Of a stretch of DNA of 64,000 bases, positions 27,828 to 37,407 are shown in pieces. Location: positions 2,734,501-2,798,500 of the forward strand of contig NZ_CP040517.1 in assembly GCF_005849285.1 (NCBI RefSeq), in the 5' to 3' direction. The position numbers were made by a program, and so were the translations under genes. This DNA comes from Luteithermobacter gelatinilyticus (GTDB taxonomy: Bacteria; Pseudomonadota; Alphaproteobacteria; Sphingomonadales; Emcibacteraceae). The notes under the pieces were generated by a model, which had not been told where the DNA came from, did no database searches, and was given only the letters and a program-made list of their open reading frames with translations. Each line of letters begins with the position of its first letter. Within the stretch, counting starts at the first letter, position 1.

Positions 27828-27862
27828 AGAAAATTGAGCCAACCTATTTACAATTCACGCTA
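27825..27862. repeat. TA-bounded palindromic repeat, copy D
   Basis: The left arm TAGAGAAAATTG and right arm CAATTCACGCTA surround a centre (AGCCAACCTATTTA) like that of copy B. The first three bases are the TAG stop of tlpA. The arms have a few mismatches. Confidence 0.78.
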
Positions 27863-27882
27863 ACGCAGCGGAAGCGCTGCGT
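27863..27882 (+). terminator. hairpin after tlpA
   Basis: ACGCAGCG (27863-27870) pairs perfectly with CGCTGCGT (27875-27882) around a 4-base loop and is followed by CCCTTCCT. It directly abuts the palindromic repeat and probably ends the tlpA transcript. Confidence 0.5.
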
Positions 27883-27904
27883 CCCTTCCTCTGCCAAAAC
27901 ACCC

Positions 27905-27958
27905 TTGACACCACTGTTATATTATAACATAAATCACAAACAAGGTTATAACATAACA
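27905..27958 (+). promoter_or_regulatory. promoter with Zur-type operator before the zinc TonB receptor
   Basis: TTGACA (27905-27910) can serve as -35 with a -10 around CATAAA (27928). Between them lies the perfect palindrome TGTTATATTATAACA (27915-27929), very close to proteobacterial Zur boxes of the GTTATANTATAAC type. A second half-matching site (GTTATAACATAACA, 27945-27958) follows. A repressor bound here would block RNA polymerase. The downstream gene encodes a histidine-rich receptor, which agrees with zinc control. Confidence 0.7.
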
Positions 27959-27979
27959 TATTAAGGGATACTCTGAACT

Positions 27980-30067
27980 ATGCCTGACCTTTCCGCCAGC
28001 CGCCTGTTTTGTCTGTTGTTTTCCGCCGCCGCCAGCGTCGGCGTAACGGCGCTCCCGGCAATCAGTGACGACGGTGCCCCGGCACACGATCACGGCCATG
28101 AAATGGAAGAAATCTTTGCCACCGCGGCCCCCCATGAGAAAAACCGCATGGATGTGCTGCAAGGCAACAGCCTGCTCAGCGGCGAAGATCTTGATCGGCG
28201 CATGGCCGGCACCATTGGCGAGACGCTGAGCGGCATGCCGGGCATTTCCTCCACCTATTTCGGGCCCGGTGCCAGCCGCCCGATCATTCGTGGCCTGGGC
28301 GGCGACCGGATCCGGGTGCTGATTAATGGGATCGGCAGCATCGACGCTGCCAGCACCAGCCCCGACCATGCCGTGGCCGGCGATCCGCTTACCGCCGAAC
28401 GGGTGGAAGTCCTGCGCGGGGCCAGCACTCTGATTTACGGCAATAACGCCATTGGCGGCGTGGTCAATATCATTGACAACCGGATTCCTGCTGCCCTGCC
28501 GGAGGCGGGCTTTGAGGGCCGCGCGCGCCTCGGTTATGAAACAGCGGGCGAAGACATTTCCGGCGGCGCAGCGATCACCTCTGCCGTGGGGAACCGGTTC
28601 GCCCTGCATCTCAACGGGTATTTCCGCAATTCGGAAGATTACGACATCCCCGGTAAGGCCGAAAGTGAACGTCTGCATGCCGCCGAGGGCCATGATGACT
28701 CGTCGCTTGAGAATGAGACTTCCGGCACGGTGGAAAACTCCGACGTGGACAACAAAGGCGGGGCCGTTGGTTTCGGCTGGTTCGGGGAAAACGCCAAGCT
28801 CGGCGCGTCCTTCAGTCTTAATGACAGCAATTACGGTGTTCCTGGTGGTCATGGACATGAAGAAGAGGACCATGAAGAAGAGGATCACGAAGAAGAAGTC
28901 GTGCGCATCGACCTGGACCAGAAACGTTTTGATCTGGCCGGGGAAATCACCCGGGATTTTGCCATTTTCCAAACCGCCCGCCTGCGTTTTGGATATGCAG
29001 ATTACGAACACAAGGAACTGGAAGGCGAGGCCATCGGCACCCGCTTCCTGAACGAGGGCTGGGAAGGACGCCTGGAACTGATCCAGAAAGACATGGAAAA
29101 GCTGCACGGCTCCATGGGCTTGCAAATCAGGAAACGGAACTTCAAGGCCATTGGGGATGAGGCCTTTGTGCCGCCCTCCGAAACCCTGCAATGGGGTGTC
29201 TTTGCGGTGGAGGAAGTAGTCCTTGACCCGCTGACCCTGGAATTCGGGGCCCGCTTTGATCATCAGAACACCGAAAACAAGACGCTGGGCATTGACCGCA
29301 GCTTCAACAGCATCAGCCTGTCGGCCGGCGCCGCCTATCATCCAACGGATGACAGCCTGGTGGGCCTGAGCCTCAGTCACACAGAACGGGCGCCCACGCC
29401 CGAGGAACTGTTTTCCAATGGCCCGCATCTGGCCACCAATGCCTTCGAACGAGGCAATATCGGCCTGGACAAGGAAAAAGGCATTACCGCAGAACTGACC
29501 CTCAAGAAAGAAAGCGAAACGTTCCGCGGCAGTCTCAACCTGTATCACAGCTGGTATCAGGACTTTATTTTCGAGCAGGAAACCGGTGAAGACATAGACG
29601 GCCTGCGGGTATTTGAATTCCGCCAGCAGGATGCCCGCTTCTACGGCGCGGAAGTAGAAGCGGAATGGACCCTGTTCCAAAAAGGACTGCATCAGGTCAG
29701 CCTGGACGTGGCCGGGGATTATGTCCGCGCCAAATTCACGGACAATGGGGGCAATGTCCCCCGTATTCCCCCGCTCAGCGCCACGCTGGGGCTGAATTAC
29801 ATCGGTGAGGCGCTGGAAGCCCGCGCGGAAGTACGTTTTGTGGATGATCAAAACAAAATCGGGGCCAATGAACTGGCCACGGACGGCTATACCGAACTGA
29901 ACCTGGAACTGGGCTGGCAACCGGCGGAGGCCATTCCCGAGCTGATGGTGCGGCTGGCGGCAGAAAACCTGACCGATGCGGAACGGCGCACCCACACCTC
30001 GTTTCTCAAGGACAGGGTGCCGCTGCCCGGGCGGAATTTCAAACTCAGCCTGACTTACGGGTTTTAG
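27980..30067 (+). CDS. TonB-dependent receptor, probable zinc (ZnuD-like) importer
   Basis: An outer membrane receptor of 695 residues. After the signal peptide comes a histidine-bearing segment (APAHDHGHEMEE, about residues 33-45). The plug contains RPIIRGLGGDRIRVLINGIG and RVEVLRGASTLIYGNNAIGG, typical of the ZnuD group. An acidic His-rich loop (GGHGHEEEDHEEEDHEEE) lies near residues 289-306 and could bind metal. The barrel ends in Phe (LTYGF). The Zur-like operator upstream supports zinc as the substrate; copper or another divalent metal remains possible. The TAG stop is shared with a repeat arm. Confidence 0.87.
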   Translation: MPDLSASRLFCLLFSAAASVGVTALPAISDDGAPAHDHGHEMEEIFATAAPHEKNRMDVLQGNSLLSGEDLDRRMAGTIGETLSGMPGISSTYFGPGASRPIIRGLGGDRIRVLINGIGSIDAASTSPDHAVAGDPLTAERVEVLRGASTLIYGNNAIGGVVNIIDNRIPAALPEAGFEGRARLGYETAGEDISGGAAITSAVGNRFALHLNGYFRNSEDYDIPGKAESERLHAAEGHDDSSLENETSGTVENSDVDNKGGAVGFGWFGENAKLGASFSLNDSNYGVPGGHGHEEEDHEEEDHEEEVVRIDLDQKRFDLAGEITRDFAIFQTARLRFGYADYEHKELEGEAIGTRFLNEGWEGRLELIQKDMEKLHGSMGLQIRKRNFKAIGDEAFVPPSETLQWGVFAVEEVVLDPLTLEFGARFDHQNTENKTLGIDRSFNSISLSAGAAYHPTDDSLVGLSLSHTERAPTPEELFSNGPHLATNAFERGNIGLDKEKGITAELTLKKESETFRGSLNLYHSWYQDFIFEQETGEDIDGLRVFEFRQQDARFYGAEVEAEWTLFQKGLHQVSLDVAGDYVRAKFTDNGGNVPRIPPLSATLGLNYIGEALEARAEVRFVDDQNKIGANELATDGYTELNLELGWQPAEAIPELMVRLAAENLTDAERRTHTSFLKDRVPLPGRNFKLSLTYGF

Positions 30068-30076
30068 GGTGAATTG
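30065..30076. repeat. TA-bounded repeat, copy F (left arm only)
   Basis: TAGGGTGAATTG is identical to the left arm of copy E, and its TAG is the stop of the zinc receptor gene. The sequence beyond (GTGGG ... CCCAC) does not resemble the other centres. Confidence 0.5.
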
Positions 30077-30113
30077 TGGGGTCTCTCAGACATCCCACCA
30101 AACGGTTTCATCG

Positions 30114-30135
30114 ACGCCGGTTCGAAAACCGGCGT
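30114..30135. terminator. hairpin between convergent TonB receptor and stress-protein genes
   Basis: ACGCCGGTT (30114-30122) and AACCGGCGT (30127-30135) form a perfect 9-bp stem with a CGAA loop. The position fits a shared terminator, although no T-run follows. Confidence 0.5.
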
Positions 30136-30209
30136 TACGTATGGTGATTGAAAAGAAACCTCTGGCCGGATTGGCGATGGGTGTGAAAGACAGGAAAATA
30201 AATTCTTCC

Positions 30210-30656
30210 TTACGGCACCACCGTCACCGGCACCTTGGCTTTTTGCAGCACGCCGTATGCTACGCTGCCCAGCCCCAGCTTGGCGAGAAACCCCTTGCCC
30301 TTGTGCCCCATGAAAATCTGGTCCGCATTCTGTTCCTCGGCCACCGAGGTAATCACGTCTGCGGCATGGCCCACCTGGACAAAACTTTCAATGGTCACGC
30401 CTTCGCGCGCCAGGCGTTTTTTGGCCGGTTCCAGAATTTCCTCTTCCGCCGTTTCCAGCTGTTCCATCTGCTGGGAATGACGCACGGCCAGCTCTTCCAC
30501 ACTCATCACCTCAAATTCGGACCAGTCGACCACATAAACCAGCAGCAGCCGCCCCCCGCCATGTGAAACCAGTTTATCCGCGGCAAGCTTGGCGGCGCGC
30601 TCACTGACCTCTCCACCATCATACCCCACCAGATAAGTTAATTTTCCCTTGGTCAT
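30210..30656 (-). CDS. universal stress protein, UspA family
   Basis: A single-domain Usp of 148 residues. The fold opens with LTYLVGYDGGEVSERAAKLA and ends with the ATP-binding-type loop GHKGKGFLAKLGLGSVAYGVLQ before a final strand (VPVTVVP). Usp proteins aid survival under energy and oxygen stress. A perfect FNR box lies about 85 bases upstream, and an FNR-type regulator gene is divergent beyond it, so anaerobic or microaerobic induction is likely. Confidence 0.9.
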   Translation of the reverse strand: MTKGKLTYLVGYDGGEVSERAAKLAADKLVSHGGGRLLLVYVVDWSEFEVMSVEELAVRHSQQMEQLETAEEEILEPAKKRLAREGVTIESFVQVGHAADVITSVAEEQNADQIFMGHKGKGFLAKLGLGSVAYGVLQKAKVPVTVVP

Positions 30657-31085
30657 GGAAATACCTCGTTCATCTGTTAACGAAAATTGTTGTACGCCAT
30701 AAGCTTAACCTTACTGCCTGGATCTAGTGAAGCATTGATCGGCATCAATTGCAAGACATCATCCCGGCGATGCTTCCTTTGTCGAAAACTAATACAAAAA
30801 AAATATGGAAAAATTTTCTAGGATAGCGCGTTATAATGTTCTAAATTAACAGGCAGCCCGTGGGGGGCGTGTTGAAGAAAGAGATGTGGGAATCATCTGA
30901 AAATTTCAAACTCCAAACTGCATACGCCCAAAATGCATATGCTGAGAATACACATGAACGACACACCCCTTTCATCGGGGCTGAACTATAACTTATAACT
31001 GAACCATAATTTACATAAAGTACCAATCAGGGTTAAATAACAGAAATGAGTATTACCGAATACAAGATTCATTCAGGGGCATAAA
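30657..31085. other. regulatory intergenic region between usp and fnr
   Basis: This 429-base AT-rich gap holds the FNR box at 30735-30748. A weak -10-like TAAGGT lies between that box and usp on the minus strand. The half next to the fnr gene shows A/T runs but no second FNR box or clear promoter. A 61-codon open frame at 30841-31026 lacks coding character. Confidence 0.5.
30735..30748. promoter_or_regulatory. FNR/FixK box
   Basis: TTGATCGGCATCAA is a perfect match to TTGAT-N4-ATCAA. Its centre is about 85 bases upstream of the usp ATG, consistent with a position near -41.5 if transcription starts around 30700. It is about 340 bases from the divergent FNR-type gene. Confidence 0.8.
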
Positions 31086-31856
31086 ATGGACAGGTCAGTA
31101 CACAAAACGCCTTTTAATCATGCCCGTTCCAATTTGAAACTGGTGACCTCTTCGACCTGTTCCGGAAACACGGCCTGCGAAGACTGTTCCGTCCGGCATA
31201 TCGCCATGTGTAGCGCCCTTGACACGAAACAGGTGCAGCAGTTGGCTGATATTTCCACAGACTTCAAACGGGATGCGCGGCAGATTTTATGTTCCGAGGG
31301 CGACCCGGCAGATTATCTGTATAATATCCGCGAAGGCTGTGTGCGTATTTCCAAAATGTTGCCGGACGGCCGCCGGCAGATTACCGGCTTTCTGTTCCCG
31401 GGAGACTTTTTCGGACTGGCCTGCAAGGATGTCTACACCTTCACGGCAGAAGCCATTTCCCCGGTGGATATGTGTCGCTTTCCGCGCAAGAAAATCGCGC
31501 GGCTGTTCAGTGAAATGCCGGAGCTTGGCGAACGGGTTTTCGAGATGACCTCGACCGAATTGGAAGCCGCCCATGACCAGATGCTGCTTTTGGGCCGTAA
31601 AACCGCCAGCGAAAAACTGTGCTCCTTCCTTCTGGCTATGGCGGAAAAGTCCGCGCTGCGCACGCCTCGCGCCGCAGATCACGTTCATCTGCCCATGAGC
31701 CGCTCGGACATTGCCGACTATCTGGGGCTGACCGTCGAAACTGTCAGCCGGCAGTTCACCAAACTGGCCAAGGCCGGGCTGATCAAACTTGAAGGGGCTC
31801 ATGATGTGCACCTTCTGGACCGTGACGCCCTGGCGGATATGGCAGAAGGAGACTGA
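31086..31856 (+). CDS. fnrL: FNR-type oxygen-sensing Crp/Fnr regulator
   Basis: A 256-residue regulator expected to bind DNA as a dimer when oxygen is low. Cysteines 31, 34 and 42 (C-x2-C-x7-C spacing, as in FnrN/FnrL) plus Cys130 (VDMCRFP) are the likely [4Fe-4S] ligands. A cyclic-nucleotide-binding-like beta-roll is followed by the HTH. The recognition helix ETVSRQ (Glu218, Ser221, Arg222) specifies TTGAT half-sites, and such a site lies upstream. The symbol is by family resemblance; FixK and AadR types are the alternatives, but FixK usually lacks the cluster cysteines. Confidence 0.88.
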   Translation: MDRSVHKTPFNHARSNLKLVTSSTCSGNTACEDCSVRHIAMCSALDTKQVQQLADISTDFKRDARQILCSEGDPADYLYNIREGCVRISKMLPDGRRQITGFLFPGDFFGLACKDVYTFTAEAISPVDMCRFPRKKIARLFSEMPELGERVFEMTSTELEAAHDQMLLLGRKTASEKLCSFLLAMAEKSALRTPRAADHVHLPMSRSDIADYLGLTVETVSRQFTKLAKAGLIKLEGAHDVHLLDRDALADMAEGD

Positions 31857-31942
31857 TCTCTCCCGGCATCGGTGGTAAAACCCTTGACCAAAACCGATGC
31901 TGGGAAACAGCCTTGAAAACGGCCAAAAACCGGTCAAAAGCC

Positions 31943-31970
31943 TTGACAAGACGATCCCCAACGCTATAGT
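31943..31970 (+). promoter_or_regulatory. sigma-70-type promoter of rplU-rpmA
   Basis: TTGACA (31943-31948) and TATAGT (31965-31970) are separated by 16 bases, about 120 bases upstream of rplU. This is the best sigma-70 match in the window and fits a highly expressed ribosomal operon. Confidence 0.7.
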
Positions 31971-32089
31971 GCGCCATCACCGCAAAAGGCCGTGAGCCTG
32001 CGGAATGACGAATCGTCATATCCCGGTCTGTAAATACGGGCCTGTGTCCGTTACCGGCTATGACCAGAAGAATAAACAGGATGTTGAAC

Positions 32090-32611
32090 ATGTTTGCAGT
32101 CGTCAAAACTGGTGGCAAACAGTATAAAGTAGCCAAAGACGATATTCTCAAGGTAGAGAAACTTGAGGGCGAAGCCGGCAGCAAGGTAACCTTGGATGAA
32201 GTGCTGCTGGTGGGTGATGACAAAGGGGTTCAAGTTGGCTCCCCAACGGTGGCTGGTACGGTTGTGACCGCAGAAATCCTGGAACAGACCCGGGGCGACA
32301 AGGTCATCATCTTCAAGAAAAAACGCCGCCACAACTATCGCCGCAAAAAAGGCCATCGTCAGGAACTGACGGTGCTTAAGGTCCTGGAAATCGGCAAGGG
32401 CGGGGCGAAGAAAGCCGCGCCGAAGAAGGCCGACAAGGCGGAAAAAGCAGAGAGCGCAAAGGCGGAAGACAGCAAACCTGCCGCAAAAAAAGCGGCGCCG
32501 AAAAAGGCCGCTGCCGCAGAGAAGAAAACCCCTGCCAAGAAGGCCGCACCGAAAAAAGCCGCTGCGACCAAGGCAACCAAAAAGTCACCCAAGACAACTG
32601 AGGAGAAATAA
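32090..32611 (+). CDS. rplU: 50S ribosomal protein L21 with long Lys/Ala-rich tail
   Basis: Residues 1-103 are a standard L21 ([17 protein letters not shown] at the start, [16 protein letters not shown] near 83-98), which binds 23S rRNA. The protein then continues for about 70 residues rich in Lys, Ala, Pro and Glu with repeated KKAAPKKA units, for a total of 173. The ATG at 32090 has AGGA upstream; the ATG at 32060 would add ten unconserved residues. Tails of this kind occur in other alphaproteobacterial L21 proteins; their role is not established. rpmA follows 3 bases later. Confidence 0.95.
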   Translation: MFAVVKTGGKQYKVAKDDILKVEKLEGEAGSKVTLDEVLLVGDDKGVQVGSPTVAGTVVTAEILEQTRGDKVIIFKKKRRHNYRRKKGHRQELTVLKVLEIGKGGAKKAAPKKADKAEKAESAKAEDSKPAAKKAAPKKAAAAEKKTPAKKAAPKKAAATKATKKSPKTTEEK

Positions 32612-32614
32612 GAC

Positions 32615-32872
32615 ATGGCACATAAGAAAGCTGGCGGGAGTTCCCGCAATGGTCGCGACTCAGCCGGTCGCCGTCTTGGTGTAAAGAAATTCGGTGGCGA
32701 AGCCGTGATTCCCGGTAACATCCTGGTGCGCCAGCGTGGCACCCAATTCTATCCGGGTGAAAATGTCGGCATGGGCAAGGACCATACCCTGTTTGCACTT
32801 ACGGAAGGCAAGGTCAAATTTTCCAAAGGCAAACTGAAACGCAGCTATGTAAGCGTTGTCAGCGAAGCCTAA
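32615..32872 (+). CDS. rpmA: 50S ribosomal protein L27
   Basis: An 85-residue ribosomal protein whose N-terminus reaches the peptidyl-transferase centre. It begins [19 protein letters not shown], the invariant L27 start, so no cleavable leader is present. It is cotranscribed with rplU and followed by a rho-independent terminator. Confidence 0.97.
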   Translation: MAHKKAGGSSRNGRDSAGRRLGVKKFGGEAVIPGNILVRQRGTQFYPGENVGMGKDHTLFALTEGKVKFSKGKLKRSYVSVVSEA

Positions 32873-32900
32873 ACCGCCTGACACTGTTGAAAGTTTCCGT

Positions 32901-32930
32901 AAAAGGGGAATGCCGGTCATTCCCCTTTTT
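32901..32930 (+). terminator. rho-independent terminator after rpmA
   Basis: AAAAGGGGAATG (32901-32912) pairs with CATTCCCCTTTT (32918-32929) around a 5-base loop, with a T-run closing the 3' side. It is a textbook intrinsic terminator. Confidence 0.9.
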
Positions 32931-32954
32931 ATATGCCGCTCCCCTTATATATAA

Positions 32955-34136
<1,182 letters not shown>

Positions 34137-34180
34137 GCAGCGCAAAGACAGGAGAGACACGCCTCCCCCAGAGCCGGCTA

Positions 34181-34218
34181 AAAATCATGGGCCGAAAATC
34201 ATGGGCCGAAAATCATGG
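34181..34218. repeat. 14-bp tandem repeat (2.7 copies) just upstream of proB
   Basis: AAAATCATGGGCCG occurs at 34181-34194 and 34195-34208, with a partial third copy to 34218. It covers the region where the proB ribosome site would lie and supplies extra in-frame ATG codons. Confidence 0.85.
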
Positions 34219-34231
34219 AAAGCCACCATTC

Positions 34232-35362
34232 ATGAAAGATATCCTGAACGACAGCCACCGTATCGTGATCAAGATTGGTTCCGCCCTGCTGGTCGATGCC
34301 CAGACCGGACAGCTTCGCGAAAACTGGCTGGAAAGCATTGCCGCGGATGTGGCCCGCTTGCGGTCCGCAGGCAAGGATGTGATTCTGGTCTCGTCCGGCT
34401 CCATCGCACTGGGGCGCAAGCTTCTGGACCTGAAAATCAGCAAACGGCTGGAAGACAACCAGGCCGCCGCCGCCATGGGCCAGATCGAATTGGCCGCCGC
34501 CTACCGACAGATTCTGGGCCGTCACAACATTCCCGTGGCGCAAATTCTGCTGACCTATGGCGATACGGAGGAACGCCGCCGCTATCTTAATGCCCGCAAC
34601 ACCATGCTGCGACTGATGAAACTGGGCGTGGTGCCGGTCATCAATGAAAATGACACTGTGGCCACAGATGAACTGCGTTATGGTGACAATGACCGGCTGG
34701 CCGCTCGGGTCGCAACCATGTGTGAGGCAAACTGTCTGTTTTTGCTGTCGGATATAGACGGCTTGTACACCGCCGATCCCCACAAGGATGAAAACGCGCA
34801 ATTTATCGCCCATGTGGACCAGATCACGGCGGAAATTGAAAGGATGGCCGGCACCCCCATTTCCACCGGCTTTGGCTCCGGCGGCATGATCACCAAAATC
34901 GCCGCTGCCCGAATCGCCACAGCCGGTGGCTGTCATATGGTTATTGCCAGTGGTAAACCCCTCAATCCAGTCAGCCGCTATCTGGATGGTGGTCCCGGCA
35001 CCTGGTTCCAGGCCAGCGACAGCCCCTATGCCGCCAAAAAACAGTGGATCAATGGTACGCTGGAAATCAGCGGCCGCCTGGTGGTGGACGCCGGCGCCGC
35101 ACAGGCCTTGGGACAGGGCAAAAGCCTGTTGCCTGCCGGTGTTGTGCGGGTGGAGGGCAACTTTGACAAGGGGGACGCAGTGAGCATTCTCGACCTGCAC
35201 GGCCGGGAAATCGGCCGAGGCCTGATCGCCTATGGCGCGACCGAAGCCCGCAAGCTTATTGGCCGCCGCAGTCAGGAAATCGAACAAATTCTTGGTTATG
35301 TGGGGCGTGAGGAATTAATTCACCGCAGTGACCTTGTCATGACCGGTAACGGGCATAAATAA
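34232..35362 (+). CDS. proB: glutamate 5-kinase
   Basis: It phosphorylates glutamate for proline synthesis. The 376 residues comprise an amino-acid kinase domain (IVIKIGSALLVD, SSGSIALGR, INENDTVATDELRYGDND, GFGSGGMITKIAAA) and a C-terminal PUA domain (LVVDAGAAQAL...GLIAYGATEARKLIG). I start at the ATG at 34232, directly before conserved sequence. An earlier in-frame ATG at 34187 lies inside a tandem repeat and would add 15 residues. proA follows. Confidence 0.93.
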   Translation: MKDILNDSHRIVIKIGSALLVDAQTGQLRENWLESIAADVARLRSAGKDVILVSSGSIALGRKLLDLKISKRLEDNQAAAAMGQIELAAAYRQILGRHNIPVAQILLTYGDTEERRRYLNARNTMLRLMKLGVVPVINENDTVATDELRYGDNDRLAARVATMCEANCLFLLSDIDGLYTADPHKDENAQFIAHVDQITAEIERMAGTPISTGFGSGGMITKIAAARIATAGGCHMVIASGKPLNPVSRYLDGGPGTWFQASDSPYAAKKQWINGTLEISGRLVVDAGAAQALGQGKSLLPAGVVRVEGNFDKGDAVSILDLHGREIGRGLIAYGATEARKLIGRRSQEIEQILGYVGREELIHRSDLVMTGNGHK

Positions 35363-35481
35363 TGATAATGAATAGGGAAATATGGTGCCGTTCAGGTCTC
35401 AACACTTGAAACAGGCTGAACCGGGAAAACCATTCACATCACCTACACCAAAAACATAACACCACAATATGGGAACGCTTG

Positions 35482-36750
35482 ATGAATACAGAGCAGGACA
35501 TCAAAAAACTGATCCAGGAGATGGGACAGGCCGCTCGTAAGGCAGCCGCCATCCTGGCTACGTGCCGTACCGAAGCCAAGAATACCGCCCTGCGGGCCGC
35601 CGCCGCCGCGCTGCGGACAAATGAGAAAGATATTCTATCGGCCAATGCCCGGGATATGGAAATTGCCAAGGGTCGCGGCCTGACCGGGGCCCTGCTTGAC
35701 CGTCTTTTGCTTGATTCCGCACGGATCGAAGGCATGGCGCGCGGCCTTGAGGATATTGCCGATCTGCCCGACCCGGTAGGGGATGTGATGGCAAGCTGGG
35801 ACCGGCCCAATGGCCTGAAAATTTCCCGCGTTCGCGTACCACTGGGCGTCATCGGAATCATTTATGAATCCCGACCCAATGTCACGGCAGACGCCGGCGC
35901 ATTGTGTCTTAAATCCGGTAACGCTGCGATTCTGCGCGGCGGCAGTGAAAGTGCACATTCCAGCCGCGCCATTCATGCCTGCCTGGGTGAGGGCCTGCGT
36001 CAGGCCGGCTTGCCGGAGAGCGCCATTCAGCTGATTCCTACCCAGGACCGTTCCGCCGTAGGGGAACTTCTGGGACTTGCGGGTCTGGTGGATATTATTG
36101 TGCCGCGCGGCGGGCGTTCGCTCATTGAACGGGTGCAAAATGAAAGCAAGGTGCCGGTCATGGCCCACCTGGACGGCATCTGTCATGTCTATGTAGACCG
36201 CGACGCGGACCTGGAAAAAGCCATCAATATTGCCGTCAATGCCAAGATGCGCCGCACAGGAATTTGCGGGGCCATGGAGACCCTGTTGATTGACAAGGCG
36301 GTCGCCGATAAATTTCTGCCTCCCCTTGCCGAAGCATTGCGGGAAAAGGGGTGTGAATTACGGGGGGATGAGCTGGCCAGAAGCCTGTACCCGGGCATGG
36401 AAGCCGCTACCGAAGAAGACTGGGACACGGAATATCTGGAGGCCATCCTGGCGATCCGCTGTGTGGACGGCGTCAAAGGCGCCATCGAGCACATTGCCCG
36501 GCATGGATCCCACCATACGGACTCGATTGTCACCGAAAACGCCGACACCGCCGCCCTGTTCCTCAATGAGGTGGACAGCGCCATCGTCATGCACAACGCT
36601 TCCACCCAGTTTGCAGATGGCGGGGAGTTCGGCATGGGCGCTGAAATCGGCATTTCCACTGGCAAAATGCATGCCCGTGGCCCGGTGGGGCTGGAGCAGC
36701 TCACCAGCTACAAATATCAGGTCCAGGGCAATGGCCAAACGCGCCCCTGA
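35482..36750 (+). CDS. proA: gamma-glutamyl phosphate reductase
   Basis: It reduces glutamyl-5-phosphate to glutamate semialdehyde with NADPH in proline synthesis. The 422 residues have an aldehyde dehydrogenase fold. [20 protein letters not shown] is the conserved N-terminal motif and the catalytic cysteine lies in [24 protein letters not shown] and [25 protein letters not shown] stretches mark the family. The ATG at 35482 follows an in-frame TTG. The last 20 bases overlap nadD. Confidence 0.95.
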   Translation: MNTEQDIKKLIQEMGQAARKAAAILATCRTEAKNTALRAAAAALRTNEKDILSANARDMEIAKGRGLTGALLDRLLLDSARIEGMARGLEDIADLPDPVGDVMASWDRPNGLKISRVRVPLGVIGIIYESRPNVTADAGALCLKSGNAAILRGGSESAHSSRAIHACLGEGLRQAGLPESAIQLIPTQDRSAVGELLGLAGLVDIIVPRGGRSLIERVQNESKVPVMAHLDGICHVYVDRDADLEKAINIAVNAKMRRTGICGAMETLLIDKAVADKFLPPLAEALREKGCELRGDELARSLYPGMEAATEEDWDTEYLEAILAIRCVDGVKGAIEHIARHGSHHTDSIVTENADTAALFLNEVDSAIVMHNASTQFADGGEFGMGAEIGISTGKMHARGPVGLEQLTSYKYQVQGNGQTRP

Positions 36751-37384
36751 GGCTCCATCCAGGAATGCTGGCGTCCCCCGACGCCCGGGGCTCATCCCCG
36801 GACAGCACCTCTGGCGCGGCCTCAAGATCGGTCTTCTGGGCGGATCATTCAATCCGGCGCACCAGGGACATCTGGACATCAGCCTCATGGCGCTCAACCG
36901 CCTGGGGCTGGATTATGTCTGGTGGCTGGTATCGCCGCAAAACCCGCTGAAAAGCCCCGCAGAAACGGCGGAACTTGACCGGCGGTTGGCCAAGGCGCGC
37001 CGCTTGGTGCGGCACCCACGGCTCAAAGTCATGGATCTGGAACGCCGGCTGCATACGACCTATACGGTGCATACCCTGGCCCATCTGATCCAACGTCTGC
37101 CGGACACCCGTTTTGTCTGGCTGATGGGAGCCGACAATCTGGCGCAATTCAGCCGCTGGAGAAACTGGCAGCAAATTGCCCTTATGGTTCCGTTTGCGAT
37201 TTTTGACCGTCCCGGTTATTCTATGTCTGCTGTTGCCAGCAAGGCCGCCCGGCGGTTTGCGATGGCGCGGCTGCCGGAAAGCCGGGCGGGATGTCTGGCG
37301 GCACAAACACCGCCGGCATGGGTTTTTTGCCACGGACGCAAAAATCCCGTATCTTCAACGGCTATACGACAACAACAACTTTAA
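36731..37384 (+). CDS. nadD: nicotinate-nucleotide adenylyltransferase
   Basis: It adenylates nicotinate mononucleotide in NAD synthesis. The nucleotidyltransferase signature [13 protein letters not shown] contains the HxGH motif and VSSTAIR is the ISSTxIR-like motif near the C-terminus. The 217 residues include about 30 N-terminal residues before the fold. The ATG at 36731 overlaps proA by 20 bases. Downstream rsfS and rlmH complete a standard cluster. Confidence 0.92.
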   Translation: MAKRAPEAPSRNAGVPRRPGLIPGQHLWRGLKIGLLGGSFNPAHQGHLDISLMALNRLGLDYVWWLVSPQNPLKSPAETAELDRRLAKARRLVRHPRLKVMDLERRLHTTYTVHTLAHLIQRLPDTRFVWLMGADNLAQFSRWRNWQQIALMVPFAIFDRPGYSMSAVASKAARRFAMARLPESRAGCLAAQTPPAWVFCHGRKNPVSSTAIRQQQL

Positions 37385-37407
37385 CTGCGAAAGGTGACTG
37401 GAAAAAC

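Noticed and set aside
27917-29995. 692-codon open frame opposite the zinc TonB receptor
   Set aside because: The plus strand carries clear receptor motifs, a signal peptide and a promoter; the reverse frame has none of these.
30841-31026. 61-codon open frame in the usp-fnr gap
   Set aside because: Low-complexity, AT-rich, no ribosome site, and its residue make-up does not look like a protein.
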